Part shown: one piece after another, positions 16,391-24,294 of the stretch
Numbering within the stretch: position 1 is the first letter of the stretch
Layout: each line of letters starts with the position of its first letter
Origin: Chloroflexota bacterium
GTDB lineage: Bacteria; Chloroflexota; UBA11872; UBA12225
Reading direction: 5' to 3'
Assembly: GCA_947446285.1 (NCBI GenBank)
Contig: CANFGH010000003.1
Location: 1-33,536 of the forward strand
Length of the DNA stretch: 33,536 nt
Notes under the pieces: model-generated
What the model saw: the letters and a program-made list of their open reading frames with translations, nothing else
What the model was told of the DNA's origin: nothing
The model's database searches: none
Translations under genes and position numbers: made by a program

Positions 16391-17890
16391 TCACCGATCG
16401 CTTCCAGTTGCCGTCTCGGCAAGGCATGCGTCGAACAAGCCGGTGATCAGGCGTTGCCGGTAAGACGCCGATCCCCGGTGATCCGAGAGCGGCGCAAACG
16501 CGGATCCCAATCGGGCACGGGCATCCGCGACATGACTATCACCATTGCGCCATACCGCACCGATCAGCGCGTCCTCCGCACCAATCGCACGCAACGGGGT
16601 TGCCGCAACGCCTCCGTACGCGAAGCGCGCCGAGACCACCCTCTCATTGCCATCGAGAACCACCATGAACGCCGCCGCGACAGTCGAGATATCCACCCGG
16701 TTCCGGCGGGCAACCTTGCGCACAAACGCGACACGTCGCCCACCGCGAGGCACCACGTCGTCGTCAACCCGCAGCGCAATCAGGAGTTCGTCTGCGCCAA
16801 CCGCCGTCTGTCGATAGCCCGTGAAGAAATCCGACACTCGGACCTCACGGATCCCCGATCTTCCACCGATCAATGCAACCGCGCCATGTGCGAGCCAGAC
16901 CGGAGACATGTCGCCGATCGGCGACGCCGTCATCAGGTTGCCGCCGACTGTCGCGCGGTTCCTGATCTGGCGCGATGCGAACCATGGCAGCATGTGCCCG
17001 GCCAACGGCGCCCCGCCATCGCGCAAAAAATCTTCCAGGGCAGTCATGGTCACCCCGGCGCCAATCGTGATGCTCCCCTCGGCACGCGAGCAGTTTGAGA
17101 AGATCGGGTCGCGGATGGCATCCAGTGATAGGATGCCCTGATACCTTCGAAACCCGCGCGTGATTTCAACCCCCACGTCGGTGGCACCGGCAATCACGCG
17201 CAGTCCGGGTTCACTGGCACGGCGGGCAATCGATTCGGCAAGCGTGGACGGTCGATACGCCACGACCGCCGAACCCAGTCCGGCCGTCACCGCACCAACA
17301 ACGGGATCTTGCAGGCACCTTGCGAAGCGGTCCGTGCCCTCCGAACGATCGACTGACCCGGCGCCAGACGTCAGTGTCGCGACCGCGCGCAATGCGCGAT
17401 ATCCTGTGCATCGACACAGGTTCCCTGCGAGAACCTCGCCACCCGGGTCGGGAGACTGTGCGTCCGCCACCAATGGCGAGTAATACGACGCAAACATCGT
17501 CATCACGAAGCCGGGCGTACAAAAACCGCACTGGGAGCCGCCGGTGCTAGCGATTGCCTCCTGGACCGGGTGGAGTTCAGTTTCCGCCCTGACTGCCCCA
17601 TGTCCAGTGTCAACGACGCCTTCGACCGTCCAGACTTCCGCTCCCGGCAACTGCGCTGCCAGTGCCAAGCAGCCATTGATTGCCCGATAGGCGGAAGGGA
17701 GGGCCGAACCTTGGACCGGGTGAGTGGTCTCCCGGACAACGACCGTGCACGCACCGCAGTCACCCTCGGCACACCCCTCCTTGGTGCCGGTCAGTCCGCG
17801 TTCACGGACAAGGTCGAGCAGGGTGACGTGCGGATCGGTTCCCTCAAGTTCAACGCGAACGCCATTGAGCAGGAAAGAAGCCGAGGTCAC
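16391..17890 (-). CDS. xdhA: Xanthine dehydrogenase, FeS-FAD subunit
   Basis: The GTG at 17890, with GGAAGG eight bases upstream, is the start; the tracked extension to 18034 only reads through a GCACCGCCC repeat. The 499-residue protein carries two [2Fe-2S] domains. The first is plant-ferredoxin type (Cys40, 45, 48 in KEGCAEGDCGAC and Cys74). The second is helical (Cys121, 124, 159, 161 in CGFCTPG and CRCTGY). A FAD domain follows, with VIAGATDVGVEI and ATVGGNLMTASPIGD. It passes electrons from the molybdenum site of XdhB to FAD and NAD+. The fused FeS-FAD layout is the common bacterial XdhA form. It lies 94 bases after the deaminase-like gene and one base before xdhB. Confidence 0.95.
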   Translation of the reverse strand: MTSASFLLNGVRVELEGTDPHVTLLDLVRERGLTGTKEGCAEGDCGACTVVVRETTHPVQGSALPSAYRAINGCLALAAQLPGAEVWTVEGVVDTGHGAVRAETELHPVQEAIASTGGSQCGFCTPGFVMTMFASYYSPLVADAQSPDPGGEVLAGNLCRCTGYRALRAVATLTSGAGSVDRSEGTDRFARCLQDPVVGAVTAGLGSAVVAYRPSTLAESIARRASEPGLRVIAGATDVGVEITRGFRRYQGILSLDAIRDPIFSNCSRAEGSITIGAGVTMTALEDFLRDGGAPLAGHMLPWFASRQIRNRATVGGNLMTASPIGDMSPVWLAHGAVALIGGRSGIREVRVSDFFTGYRQTAVGADELLIALRVDDDVVPRGGRRVAFVRKVARRNRVDISTVAAAFMVVLDGNERVVSARFAYGGVAATPLRAIGAEDALIGAVWRNGDSHVADARARLGSAFAPLSDHRGSASYRQRLITGLFDACLAETATGSDR

Positions 17891-17950
17891 CCCACACCTT
17901 CCGAACACTTTGGTCCAATACGACGACGTTCCGGTCGACGATTGCGCGCC

Positions 17951-17977
17951 GCACCGCCCGCACCGCCCGCACCGCTG
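17951..17977 (-). repeat. Three tandem 9-bp GCACCGCCC units
   Basis: GCACCGCCC is repeated twice exactly and a third time as GCACCGCTG, in the gap between the deaminase-like gene and xdhA. In the tracked ORF it reads as RCGRCGRCG, which is non-coding. It is probably a slippage repeat in the intergenic spacer. Confidence 0.7.
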
Positions 17978-17984
17978 GAAACGA

Positions 17985-19016
17985 TTACTCGCCCGCCTCG
18001 TCCGGTTCGGATTCGAGCCACGCGTCAATCCCATTCAGGATGCGCTGCTTCACATGTTCCGACGCACCGGACGCCCGCGCGCTCACCCGTGCAAACTCGG
18101 CCAACTGTCCGTCGGTCAAGTTGAAGGCATCACGCACCAGACGGTATTCATCGCAGATCAGGGCGCCGAAGAACAGCTGGTCATCGGTGTTCAGCGTGAT
18201 CGGCACGCCAGCATCCATCAGCTTTGGCAACTGATGCAACTCGATGTCCTGGGCAACACCCAAGAGCAGGTTCGATGTTGGGGCAACGTCACACGTGATC
18301 TGATGCTCGTGCAAGTAAGCCAAGAGGAACGGATCCTCGACCGCTCGCACTCCGTGCGCGATGCGGTGCGGGAATGTCGACTTGATTGCAGCCCACACAC
18401 TCTCCGGTCCCATTGCCTCGCCAGCATGCGGAACGACCAGCAAACCCGCTTCGCGTGCAATGTGACACGCTGGTGCAAAGGGTTCCGGCGGGATCCGTTC
18501 GTCACCCGCAATCCCGAACGCAACGATCCCGTTGTCCTTGTTTCTCGCAGCGAACCGCGCCGCCTCAACCGTACCTTCGACCCCGAAACCACGATTGATG
18601 CCCATCATCAACCCCACCTCGGTGCCCGTTGCGCGGGTCCCCTCAGCAAACCCTTCCTGCATGATCGCCCACGCACCATCAGTGTCGTAATCCTTCAGGC
18701 GGATCTGGGCACCACGAAACGGATGTTGGTTGCCAAGATATTGCGGAACCCCCATGGGTTCCGTGTACCAAACACCTTGGGCAGCTTCATCCTCAACCAG
18801 TTCCCGGCAGATACGCTTCAGGGATTCAGGGCGCTTGATAACAGCCGCCGCCTTGGCATAGACCTGCACGAATTCAGGAAGGTTGCTGAACGTCTGGTTC
18901 GCCTCAGGCATGCCCTCGAGTTCGGCAAGTTCCTTGATGGTGGACGGCCTTGCGCTTCCCTCCAGATGGAGGTGCAAATGTGCCTTTGGCAGTCGGACGA
19001 TTGATCGTCGCTTCAT
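17985..19016 (-). CDS. Adenosine/adenine deaminase-like metal hydrolase
   Basis: The ATG at 19016 (MKRRSIVRLPKAHLHLHLEG) is preceded by CAGGAGTGA and gives 343 residues, a normal length for the adenosine deaminase superfamily. The zinc ligands and catalytic residues are in order: HLHLEG at 15-20, PHAGEAMGPESV (His and Glu), RIAHGVRAVEDP (His) and NTDDQ (Asp pair). It removes the 6-amino group of adenine or adenosine as ammonia. The HLEG form occurs in adenine deaminases, while adenosine deaminases often have HLDG, and no nucleosidase is near, so adenine is slightly favoured. Hypoxanthine from it would feed the downstream xanthine dehydrogenase. The family subtype is uncertain. Confidence 0.82.
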   Translation of the reverse strand: MKRRSIVRLPKAHLHLHLEGSARPSTIKELAELEGMPEANQTFSNLPEFVQVYAKAAAVIKRPESLKRICRELVEDEAAQGVWYTEPMGVPQYLGNQHPFRGAQIRLKDYDTDGAWAIMQEGFAEGTRATGTEVGLMMGINRGFGVEGTVEAARFAARNKDNGIVAFGIAGDERIPPEPFAPACHIAREAGLLVVPHAGEAMGPESVWAAIKSTFPHRIAHGVRAVEDPFLLAYLHEHQITCDVAPTSNLLLGVAQDIELHQLPKLMDAGVPITLNTDDQLFFGALICDEYRLVRDAFNLTDGQLAEFARVSARASGASEHVKQRILNGIDAWLESEPDEAGE

Positions 19017-19083
19017 GTCTTCGTCACTCCTGAGGGCCACGATGCCGTCTACGCTACCTTTACGGTCAAGTGTACGGTTCGAG

Positions 19084-19140
19084 ACCCTGTATGGGCACCA
19101 TCTCAATCTGGCTTCAAACGGACAACCCTGTACTGGTGCC
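19084..19140 (-). promoter_or_regulatory. Intergenic direct repeat upstream of the deaminase-like gene
   Basis: ACCCTGTA occurs at 19084-19091 and again at 19125-19132. Each copy is followed by a similar end (TGGGCACCA and CTGGTGCCA). They lie in the 148-base gap between the transporter ATPase and the deaminase-like gene, so a second promoter or regulator site here is possible. No convincing -35/-10 pair was found. Confidence 0.3.
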
Positions 19141-19164
19141 AATAATCAGGCTCGAGAGCAACCG

Positions 19165-20742
19165 TCAGTTCGTCGCAGGCACTATGACCCGGCCAACACC
19201 CCCTGCCATAAGGAGCCCTATTTCCTCGCGGGTGGCGGTAGCTGCCTCAACCTCACCGACGATCCTACCCCTGAACATCACCAGGATCCGGTCCGAGACC
19301 GCCAGGAGTTCGTCGAGTTCCGCGGATACGAGCAGCACGGCGGCACCGGCATCCCGTGCCGCAATCAGGGCACCGTGAATGAACACTACCGAACCAACAT
19401 CAACGCCTCGGGTCGGTTGTGATGCCACCAAAGCACGGACATCGCGCGACAGTTCGCGGGCAATGATGACCTTCTGCTTGTTTCCACCCGAAAGCGATCC
19501 GACCCGTGCCTCCGGGTTCGCAGGTCTGACATCAAACCGTCCCACCAGATCGCGCGCCTGATCCCGCATTGCCTTCGCCTGCATGACCATCCAGCGGGAA
19601 AACGGCAACCGGTAATAGCGGTTCAGGATCATGTTCTGCGCAACCGTGAACGGAAGAACAAGTCCGTGGCGCTGCCGATCCTCCGGAATGTGGGCTAGCC
19701 CTGCATCTGTTCGTTCGCGCACGGTCGCACGGGTCAAGTCGCGTTCACCGAGGTGGAGAGACCCTGATTGGGTCGCCCGAAGTCCGGTTATCGCCTCGAC
19801 GAGTTCGGTCTGGCCATTTCCCTGCACGCCAGCCACACCCACGATTTCGCCGGTTCGCACTGAAAGCGACACACCATCGACAGCCCGGACCCGGCGGTCA
19901 TCGTTCACCACAAGCTCGCGCACAACAATCACCGGATTTCCCGGAACCGATGGCGCCTTCTCCACACGCAGGAGAACATCGCGCCCGACCATCAGAGATG
20001 CAAGCGACTCTGGCGTGGCGTCGCGTGGCAGGACCTCGCCAGCGACCGCTCCCCGCCGCATCACGACGATCCGGTGGGCCACGTCAAGCACCTCACGCAA
20101 CTTGTGAGAGATGAAGACAATCCCGGTTCCCTCGTGGGCAAGTCCCCGCAGCACCTTGAAAAGGTCGTCCGCCTCCTGAGGGGTCAGGACCGCGGTCGGT
20201 TCGTCCAGGATCAGCACCCGCGCGCCACGGTACAGCGCCTTGATGATCTCGACCCTTTGCTGCTGTCCGACCGAGAGATCCTTCACCAAGGCCCGGGGGT
20301 CAATATCGATGCCGAAACGCCGCCCCAACGCCGTGATCTGCGCTTCGAGGTCACTCAAGTCCAGAATGCCACGTCGAGACGGTTCAACACCCAGGGCAAT
20401 GTTCTCGGCAACCGTGAACGGCGGGACAAGCATGAAGTGCTGGTGCACCATGCCGATCCCGAGAGCAAGTGCATCCCGCGGCGACTGGAGACGCACGGGT
20501 CCTCCGTCGATCAGCACGCTTCCGGCATCCGGCGCGGTCATGCCGAAAAGCATGTTCATGAGCGTCGTCTTGCCGGCACCATTCTCACCGAGCAACGCGA
20601 CGATCTCACCACGACGAACCCCGAACTGCACCTCCTTGTTCGCAATAACTGACCCGTATCGCTTGGTCAGTCCCCGCGCCTCAAGGACATACCCCTCAGA
20701 GGACGGGGGAATTCCCAGCACGCTGCCACCACCAACGGTCAT
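19165..20742 (-). CDS. Nucleoside/purine ABC importer, double ATP-binding subunit
   Basis: About 525 residues with two ABC domains in one chain, as in YufO/NupA-type nucleoside importers and sugar RbsA proteins. Domain 1 has Walker A GENGAGKTT (52-60), signature LSVGQQQRVEI and Walker B VLILDEPTAVL. Domain 2 has the degenerate GVQGNGQTEL, LSGGNKQKV and ALVASQPTRGVDVG, normal for this family because the second site is catalytically weak. It powers import through the two permeases encoded just upstream. The ATG at 20742 is chosen over the tracked GTG at 20754. The family, the BMP-type binding protein and the enzymes around it point to a purine nucleoside or base as cargo. Confidence 0.92.
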   Translation of the reverse strand: MTVGGGSVLGIPPSSEGYVLEARGLTKRYGSVIANKEVQFGVRRGEIVALLGENGAGKTTLMNMLFGMTAPDAGSVLIDGGPVRLQSPRDALALGIGMVHQHFMLVPPFTVAENIALGVEPSRRGILDLSDLEAQITALGRRFGIDIDPRALVKDLSVGQQQRVEIIKALYRGARVLILDEPTAVLTPQEADDLFKVLRGLAHEGTGIVFISHKLREVLDVAHRIVVMRRGAVAGEVLPRDATPESLASLMVGRDVLLRVEKAPSVPGNPVIVVRELVVNDDRRVRAVDGVSLSVRTGEIVGVAGVQGNGQTELVEAITGLRATQSGSLHLGERDLTRATVRERTDAGLAHIPEDRQRHGLVLPFTVAQNMILNRYYRLPFSRWMVMQAKAMRDQARDLVGRFDVRPANPEARVGSLSGGNKQKVIIARELSRDVRALVASQPTRGVDVGSVVFIHGALIAARDAGAAVLLVSAELDELLAVSDRILVMFRGRIVGEVEAATATREEIGLLMAGGVGRVIVPATN

Positions 20743-20784
20743 GGCCGGTCCCACATCGCGGTCGCGATCACCGGATTACTCATC

Positions 20785-21786
20785 TCAGTCCGCCTCATAG
20801 GGTGTGCCGACGGCCGCGGGCGGACTGACACGGCCAATCACGCCGGCAAGGATGACGATCGTGAGCAGATACGGAAACATCCCCACAATCTGGGCTGGCA
20901 CGGGAATTCCGAATTGTTGGGCATTGATGTGCAAGGCATTTGCCGCCCCGAACAGCAGCGACGCAGCCCACGCACCCGCAGGCGTCCATCCACCAAAGAT
21001 CAGCGCCGCCAAGGCAATGAACCCACGGCCATTTGTCATCAGCGGTTCGAACGCCGGAACCGATTCCAGCGTGAAATACGCGCCACCAATCCCGGCAATC
21101 GCCCCACCGATCATCACGGCGGTGTACCGGGTTCGAATGACACTGATCCCAGCCGCGTGCGCGGCCCGAGGCAGTTCCCCGACTGATCGGAGGCGCAACC
21201 CCCACGGCGTGTGGAAGATCACCAGGTGCGTCAAAGGCACAAGCAGGAGCGCCATCCACGCGATCGGTTGCTGCTGGAAGACTGGCCCGACTACCGGCAA
21301 ATCGGCAAGCACGGGTATCCGGAGCGCAGGCAACAACCCTGCCCCAACGAGTGCCTGGCGACGCACCACTTCTGTCGAGAGGAACCCAGTGATCCCGGCA
21401 GCCATGATGTTAATCACGGTGCCGCTGACAATCTGGTCCACCCGGAGTGAGACCGATAGCCAGGCGTGAAGCGTTGCCATCGCCACCCCGACCGCCATGC
21501 CTGCCAAGACACCGATGAGAAGGCTCTTGGTAACTGCGGCCCCAAGGAATGCCCCGAAGGCCGCCGAGAGCATCATGCCCTCAATGGCGATGTTCGCCAC
21601 CCCACTCCGTTCGCAAAGCAAACCGGCAAGGGCACCAAGTGTCAGGGGTGTCGCGAACCGCAGCATCGTTGCCAGCATGCTTGCGGCGACAATCGATGCC
21701 GAGACATCCGGCGACCGCAATACCTCAGCGCCCCCGATGAGCAAACCGATGCACCCGATGATGAACGCGAAGCGGCCTCGCGTCAC
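20785..21786 (-). CDS. Nucleoside/purine ABC importer permease 2
   Basis: A 333-residue inner-membrane permease of the BPD_transp_2 family (YufQ/NupC-like), with eight to ten hydrophobic helices. Family motifs are TLGALAGLLCERSGVANIAIEGMML near the N-terminus, LRVDQIVSGTVINIMAAGITGFL and the cytoplasmic loop GLRLRSVGELPRAAHAAGISV, which contacts the ATPase. The GTG at 21786, with GGAGAG seven bases upstream, overlaps the stop of the first permease by four bases (GTGA). The tracked start at 21873 is thus too long. It forms the translocation pore with the first permease. Confidence 0.92.
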   Translation of the reverse strand: MTRGRFAFIIGCIGLLIGGAEVLRSPDVSASIVAASMLATMLRFATPLTLGALAGLLCERSGVANIAIEGMMLSAAFGAFLGAAVTKSLLIGVLAGMAVGVAMATLHAWLSVSLRVDQIVSGTVINIMAAGITGFLSTEVVRRQALVGAGLLPALRIPVLADLPVVGPVFQQQPIAWMALLLVPLTHLVIFHTPWGLRLRSVGELPRAAHAAGISVIRTRYTAVMIGGAIAGIGGAYFTLESVPAFEPLMTNGRGFIALAALIFGGWTPAGAWAASLLFGAANALHINAQQFGIPVPAQIVGMFPYLLTIVILAGVIGRVSPPAAVGTPYEAD

Positions 21787-22916
21787 CGGCCACTCTCCGA
21801 ATCTGCGACAGGTGCCGTTGACGCAGCGACTGGATCTGCTTCGGTTTGCGCCGGGCCAATCCGGTAGATCCACCGGATGATCTGATCAGCCGCGATCATC
21901 AGGAGGACCAGCGCCTGGATCACGGAAATGATGTCCGTGGAAATCTGGGTGCGGAATTGCAACTTCGTCGCACCAGTTCGAAGTGCGGCGAACAGGATTG
22001 ACGACAGCACCACCCCGGATACCGTGTTCCTTCCAAGCAACGCTATGGCAATGCTGTCGAACCCGTACCCGACGTTGAACCCAAGCGTGCTTCGGTAGTT
22101 GACCCCGGCCACTTGCACGGCGCCAGCAAGGCCCGCAAGCATTCCCGAAACGCCCATGGCCCAGGTCATGCGCCGGACGACGTTGACCCCTGCATACGAG
22201 GCCGCATCCGGATTGATCCCCACCATCCGGAGTTCAAATCCCGTGGTCGTCTTCCACAGGACAAACCAGACCAAGACCGCGACACCGATCACAAGGATCA
22301 CCCCACTGTGGAGGCCAGGAACGAGATCAGGCAGACGTGCCGTCTCCGCCACCTTCGGCGTCTGCGCGATCACATTCAACGGCGAACGGTCGCGCAACAC
22401 CCCATTCAGCAGATACGCCGCGAGTTGCCCTCCGACGTAATTGAGCATGATGGTCGTGATGACCTCATGCGCACCGGTTCGCGCCTTCAGCAGTCCGGCG
22501 ATTCCGCCCCAAATGGCACCTGCAAGGCATCCAGTGAGGAGCACGAGGGGCAAGTGGATGACCAACGGCAGTGAGGTGACCGTGAAACCGACCCATGCAC
22601 TTGCAAGTGCGCCGACCGCCAACTGTCCCTCGGCACCAATGTTGAACATCCCTCCGCGAAACCCGACCATGACGGCCAATCCCGTGAAGACGTAGGGAAC
22701 CATTCGGAGGACCGTATCGATGGTTGCAGCCCGCGACCCGAACGCGCCTTCAATCAGGGCCTGGTACGCCTCGACGACGAACCAGATCCCGAACCATGGA
22801 CCGTCAATCCTCGGGCCTGAGGCCCAGATGATGACGCCTCCGATGAGCAACGCCGTCACGATGGCAAGCGACGGAATCAGCCCGCCGATCAATCGCGCCC
22901 TGACGGCCTGCGTCAC
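21783..22916 (-). CDS. Nucleoside/purine ABC importer permease 1
   Basis: A 377-residue inner-membrane permease of the same BPD_transp_2 family (YufP/NupB-like). The N-terminal anchor SLAIVTALLIGGVIIWASG is followed by about eight helices. Signature regions are VPYVFTGLAVMVGFRGGMFNIGAEGQL, ITTIMLNYVGGQLAAYLL and the coupling loop GFELRMVGINPDAASYAGVNV. The start is GTG at 22916 with GGGGAAGG upstream. It pairs with permease 2 as the heterodimeric channel. The C-terminal 25 residues are polar and low complexity. It is separated from the binding-protein gene by 122 bases holding two hairpins. Confidence 0.92.
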   Translation of the reverse strand: MTQAVRARLIGGLIPSLAIVTALLIGGVIIWASGPRIDGPWFGIWFVVEAYQALIEGAFGSRAATIDTVLRMVPYVFTGLAVMVGFRGGMFNIGAEGQLAVGALASAWVGFTVTSLPLVIHLPLVLLTGCLAGAIWGGIAGLLKARTGAHEVITTIMLNYVGGQLAAYLLNGVLRDRSPLNVIAQTPKVAETARLPDLVPGLHSGVILVIGVAVLVWFVLWKTTTGFELRMVGINPDAASYAGVNVVRRMTWAMGVSGMLAGLAGAVQVAGVNYRSTLGFNVGYGFDSIAIALLGRNTVSGVVLSSILFAALRTGATKLQFRTQISTDIISVIQALVLLMIAADQIIRWIYRIGPAQTEADPVAASTAPVADSESGR

Positions 22917-22946
22917 CGTGCGTACACCTTCCCCGCCAATGAAACT

Positions 22947-23030
22947 GGCACGGCATCCCTCGGAAGGGACGCCGTGCCGGAAGTGTCAATATGGGCGCCC
23001 CGGCGATGCATGGACCCACCCATCGCCGGG
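22947..23030 (-). terminator. Two hairpins between binding-protein and permease genes
   Basis: GGCACGGC/GCCGTGCC (22947-22954 with 22971-22978) has a second inner CCCT/AGGG stem. CCCGGCGATG/CATCGCCGGG (22999-23008 with 23021-23030) is a perfect 10-bp stem. Neither is followed by a proper T run on the minus strand. In this position they probably stabilise the upstream binding-protein mRNA or cause partial termination, so the binding protein is made in excess over the permeases. Confidence 0.6.
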
Positions 23031-23038
23031 AACGGTTC

Positions 23039-24178
23039 TTAGCCCTTGGCCGGCTTGACGTTGGTCTTGAGCGTGCCGGCATCGAGATCCTTGCGGATGG
23101 TCTCAAGCTTGGTCTTGATCTCGGCGCTGACCTTTGAGTCAAGATCATGGAACGGTGCGAGGCCAACCTTGCCGTTGACGTTCCCTCCCTTGAACTTGCC
23201 ATCAGATACTGCCTTGATCAGATCAGAGACGCCCTGGTCGATGATCTTCATCCCGCTTGAAAGCAGGACGGCCTTCGCCTCTGGGACGGTGAGGTACTGA
23301 TCGGTATCGACACCGATCGCCAGCACACCCTTGTCCTTGCGTTCCGCGACACCGTAGAGAGCCCCGTTTCCGGTCTTGCCGCCGGCACCGAAGATCACAT
23401 CGACACCCTTGTCGGCCATGGAAAGCGCCGTGGCCTTGCCCCACTCGGGATCGTCGAAGGTCTTCTCCGGTCCCACGTCGCTGTGATAGACGATCTGGAG
23501 ATCGGCATCAGCCTTGGCGAACTTCACTCCGGCACGGAAACCCTCGCCGAACCGCCACACGGGTGGCACGACATCGGTGGCAAGCACCGCGCCGACCTTG
23601 CCACTCTTGGAGACGAGCGCCGAAAGGACACCAACCATGAACCCGGCCTTGTCCTCCTCGAAGATCAGTCCGGCGAGGTTCTCGACCGGCTTCTCCTGGA
23701 ACTGATCAACACCGATGAACTTGATCGTCGGATTGGCCTTCGCCGCCTCAATCGTCGCATCGCCGAGCAGGAAGCCGACCGTGACGATCACGTCGTACTT
23801 CTCGGATACGAACTGCTGGATGTTCTTCTTGTAGTCGTTGGGATCCCGGGTCTCGACGTACTTCGACTCACCCTTGATCGCCGCCGCGCCAGCCTTGGCG
23901 CCATTCCAAGCCGACTCGTTGAAGCTCTTGTCGTCGACCTTGCCGACGTCAGTCACGAGGCCGACCTTGAGCACCTTGGCCGCCACCGTCGGCTCGGGGG
24001 CCTTGGTTGGGGCAGCCGCCGCCGCGGGTGCGGTCGTTGGTGCTGCGGGCGCCGGAGCTGCCGGTGCCTTGGTTGGTTCAGCCTTCGCTGCAGGCGCGGC
24101 CGGAGCCGCCTCACCACCGCATGCTGCCAAAATAGGCAACGCTGCCAGCCCAAATAACAGATTACGCCGTGTTCTCAT
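23039..24178 (-). CDS. BMP-family nucleoside-binding lipoprotein
   Basis: The ATG at 24178, with GGAGGAG five to six bases upstream, gives 379 residues; the tracked GTG two codons earlier overlaps the ribosome site. The signal is MRTRRNLLFGLAALPILAAC, a twin-Arg-like lipoprotein signal with an LAAC lipobox. A roughly 45-residue Ala/Pro/Lys/Thr linker follows, then the BMP (PnrA/Med-like) fold: VGLVTDVGKVDDKSFNESAWNGAKA, YDVIVTVGFLLGDA, AGLIFEEDKAGFMVG and GVDVIFGAGGKTGNGALYGV. These proteins bind purine nucleosides outside the membrane for the adjacent permeases and ATPase. It has its own -10-like site upstream and two hairpins behind it. Confidence 0.94.
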   Translation of the reverse strand: MRTRRNLLFGLAALPILAACGGEAAPAAPAAKAEPTKAPAAPAPAAPTTAPAAAAAPTKAPEPTVAAKVLKVGLVTDVGKVDDKSFNESAWNGAKAGAAAIKGESKYVETRDPNDYKKNIQQFVSEKYDVIVTVGFLLGDATIEAAKANPTIKFIGVDQFQEKPVENLAGLIFEEDKAGFMVGVLSALVSKSGKVGAVLATDVVPPVWRFGEGFRAGVKFAKADADLQIVYHSDVGPEKTFDDPEWGKATALSMADKGVDVIFGAGGKTGNGALYGVAERKDKGVLAIGVDTDQYLTVPEAKAVLLSSGMKIIDQGVSDLIKAVSDGKFKGGNVNGKVGLAPFHDLDSKVSAEIKTKLETIRKDLDAGTLKTNVKPAKG

Positions 24179-24248
24179 CACCACTCCTCCATTGGAACAA
24201 CCACTGGGTGCGCCAGCTGACTGCTTCCCCGCCCCCTGCGCAGTCGAC

Positions 24249-24261
24249 TTCCGCGAGTATA
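24249..24261 (-). promoter_or_regulatory. Candidate promoter of the BMP lipoprotein gene
   Basis: On the minus strand TATACT (24261-24256) is a five-of-six match to the bacterial -10 box, about 75 bases upstream of the ATG in the 116-base gap behind the ureidoglycolate hydrolase gene. The -35 side is weak (CGGTAG-like at about 17 bases). It would let the importer be expressed apart from the upstream enzymes. Confidence 0.45.
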
Positions 24262-24294
24262 GCGAGGAAAGGCCACGCTACCGGCGACACACCC

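Noticed and set aside
15544-17098. Plus-strand ORFs of 262 and 316 residues
   Set aside because: They are antisense to xdhB and xdhA, whose motifs are unmistakable; rich in His/Arg/Pro and without family features.
17951-17977. Possible CRISPR-like repeat
   Set aside because: Only three contiguous 9-bp units with no spacers; a simple tandem repeat.
17724-19004. Plus-strand ORF of 426 residues
   Set aside because: It lies antisense to the deaminase-like gene and the xdhA start, has no recognisable domain, and its composition is that of a GC-rich shadow frame.
23483-24157. Plus-strand ORF of 224 residues
   Set aside because: Antisense to the BMP lipoprotein gene; its Gly/Arg repeats come from the linker codons.
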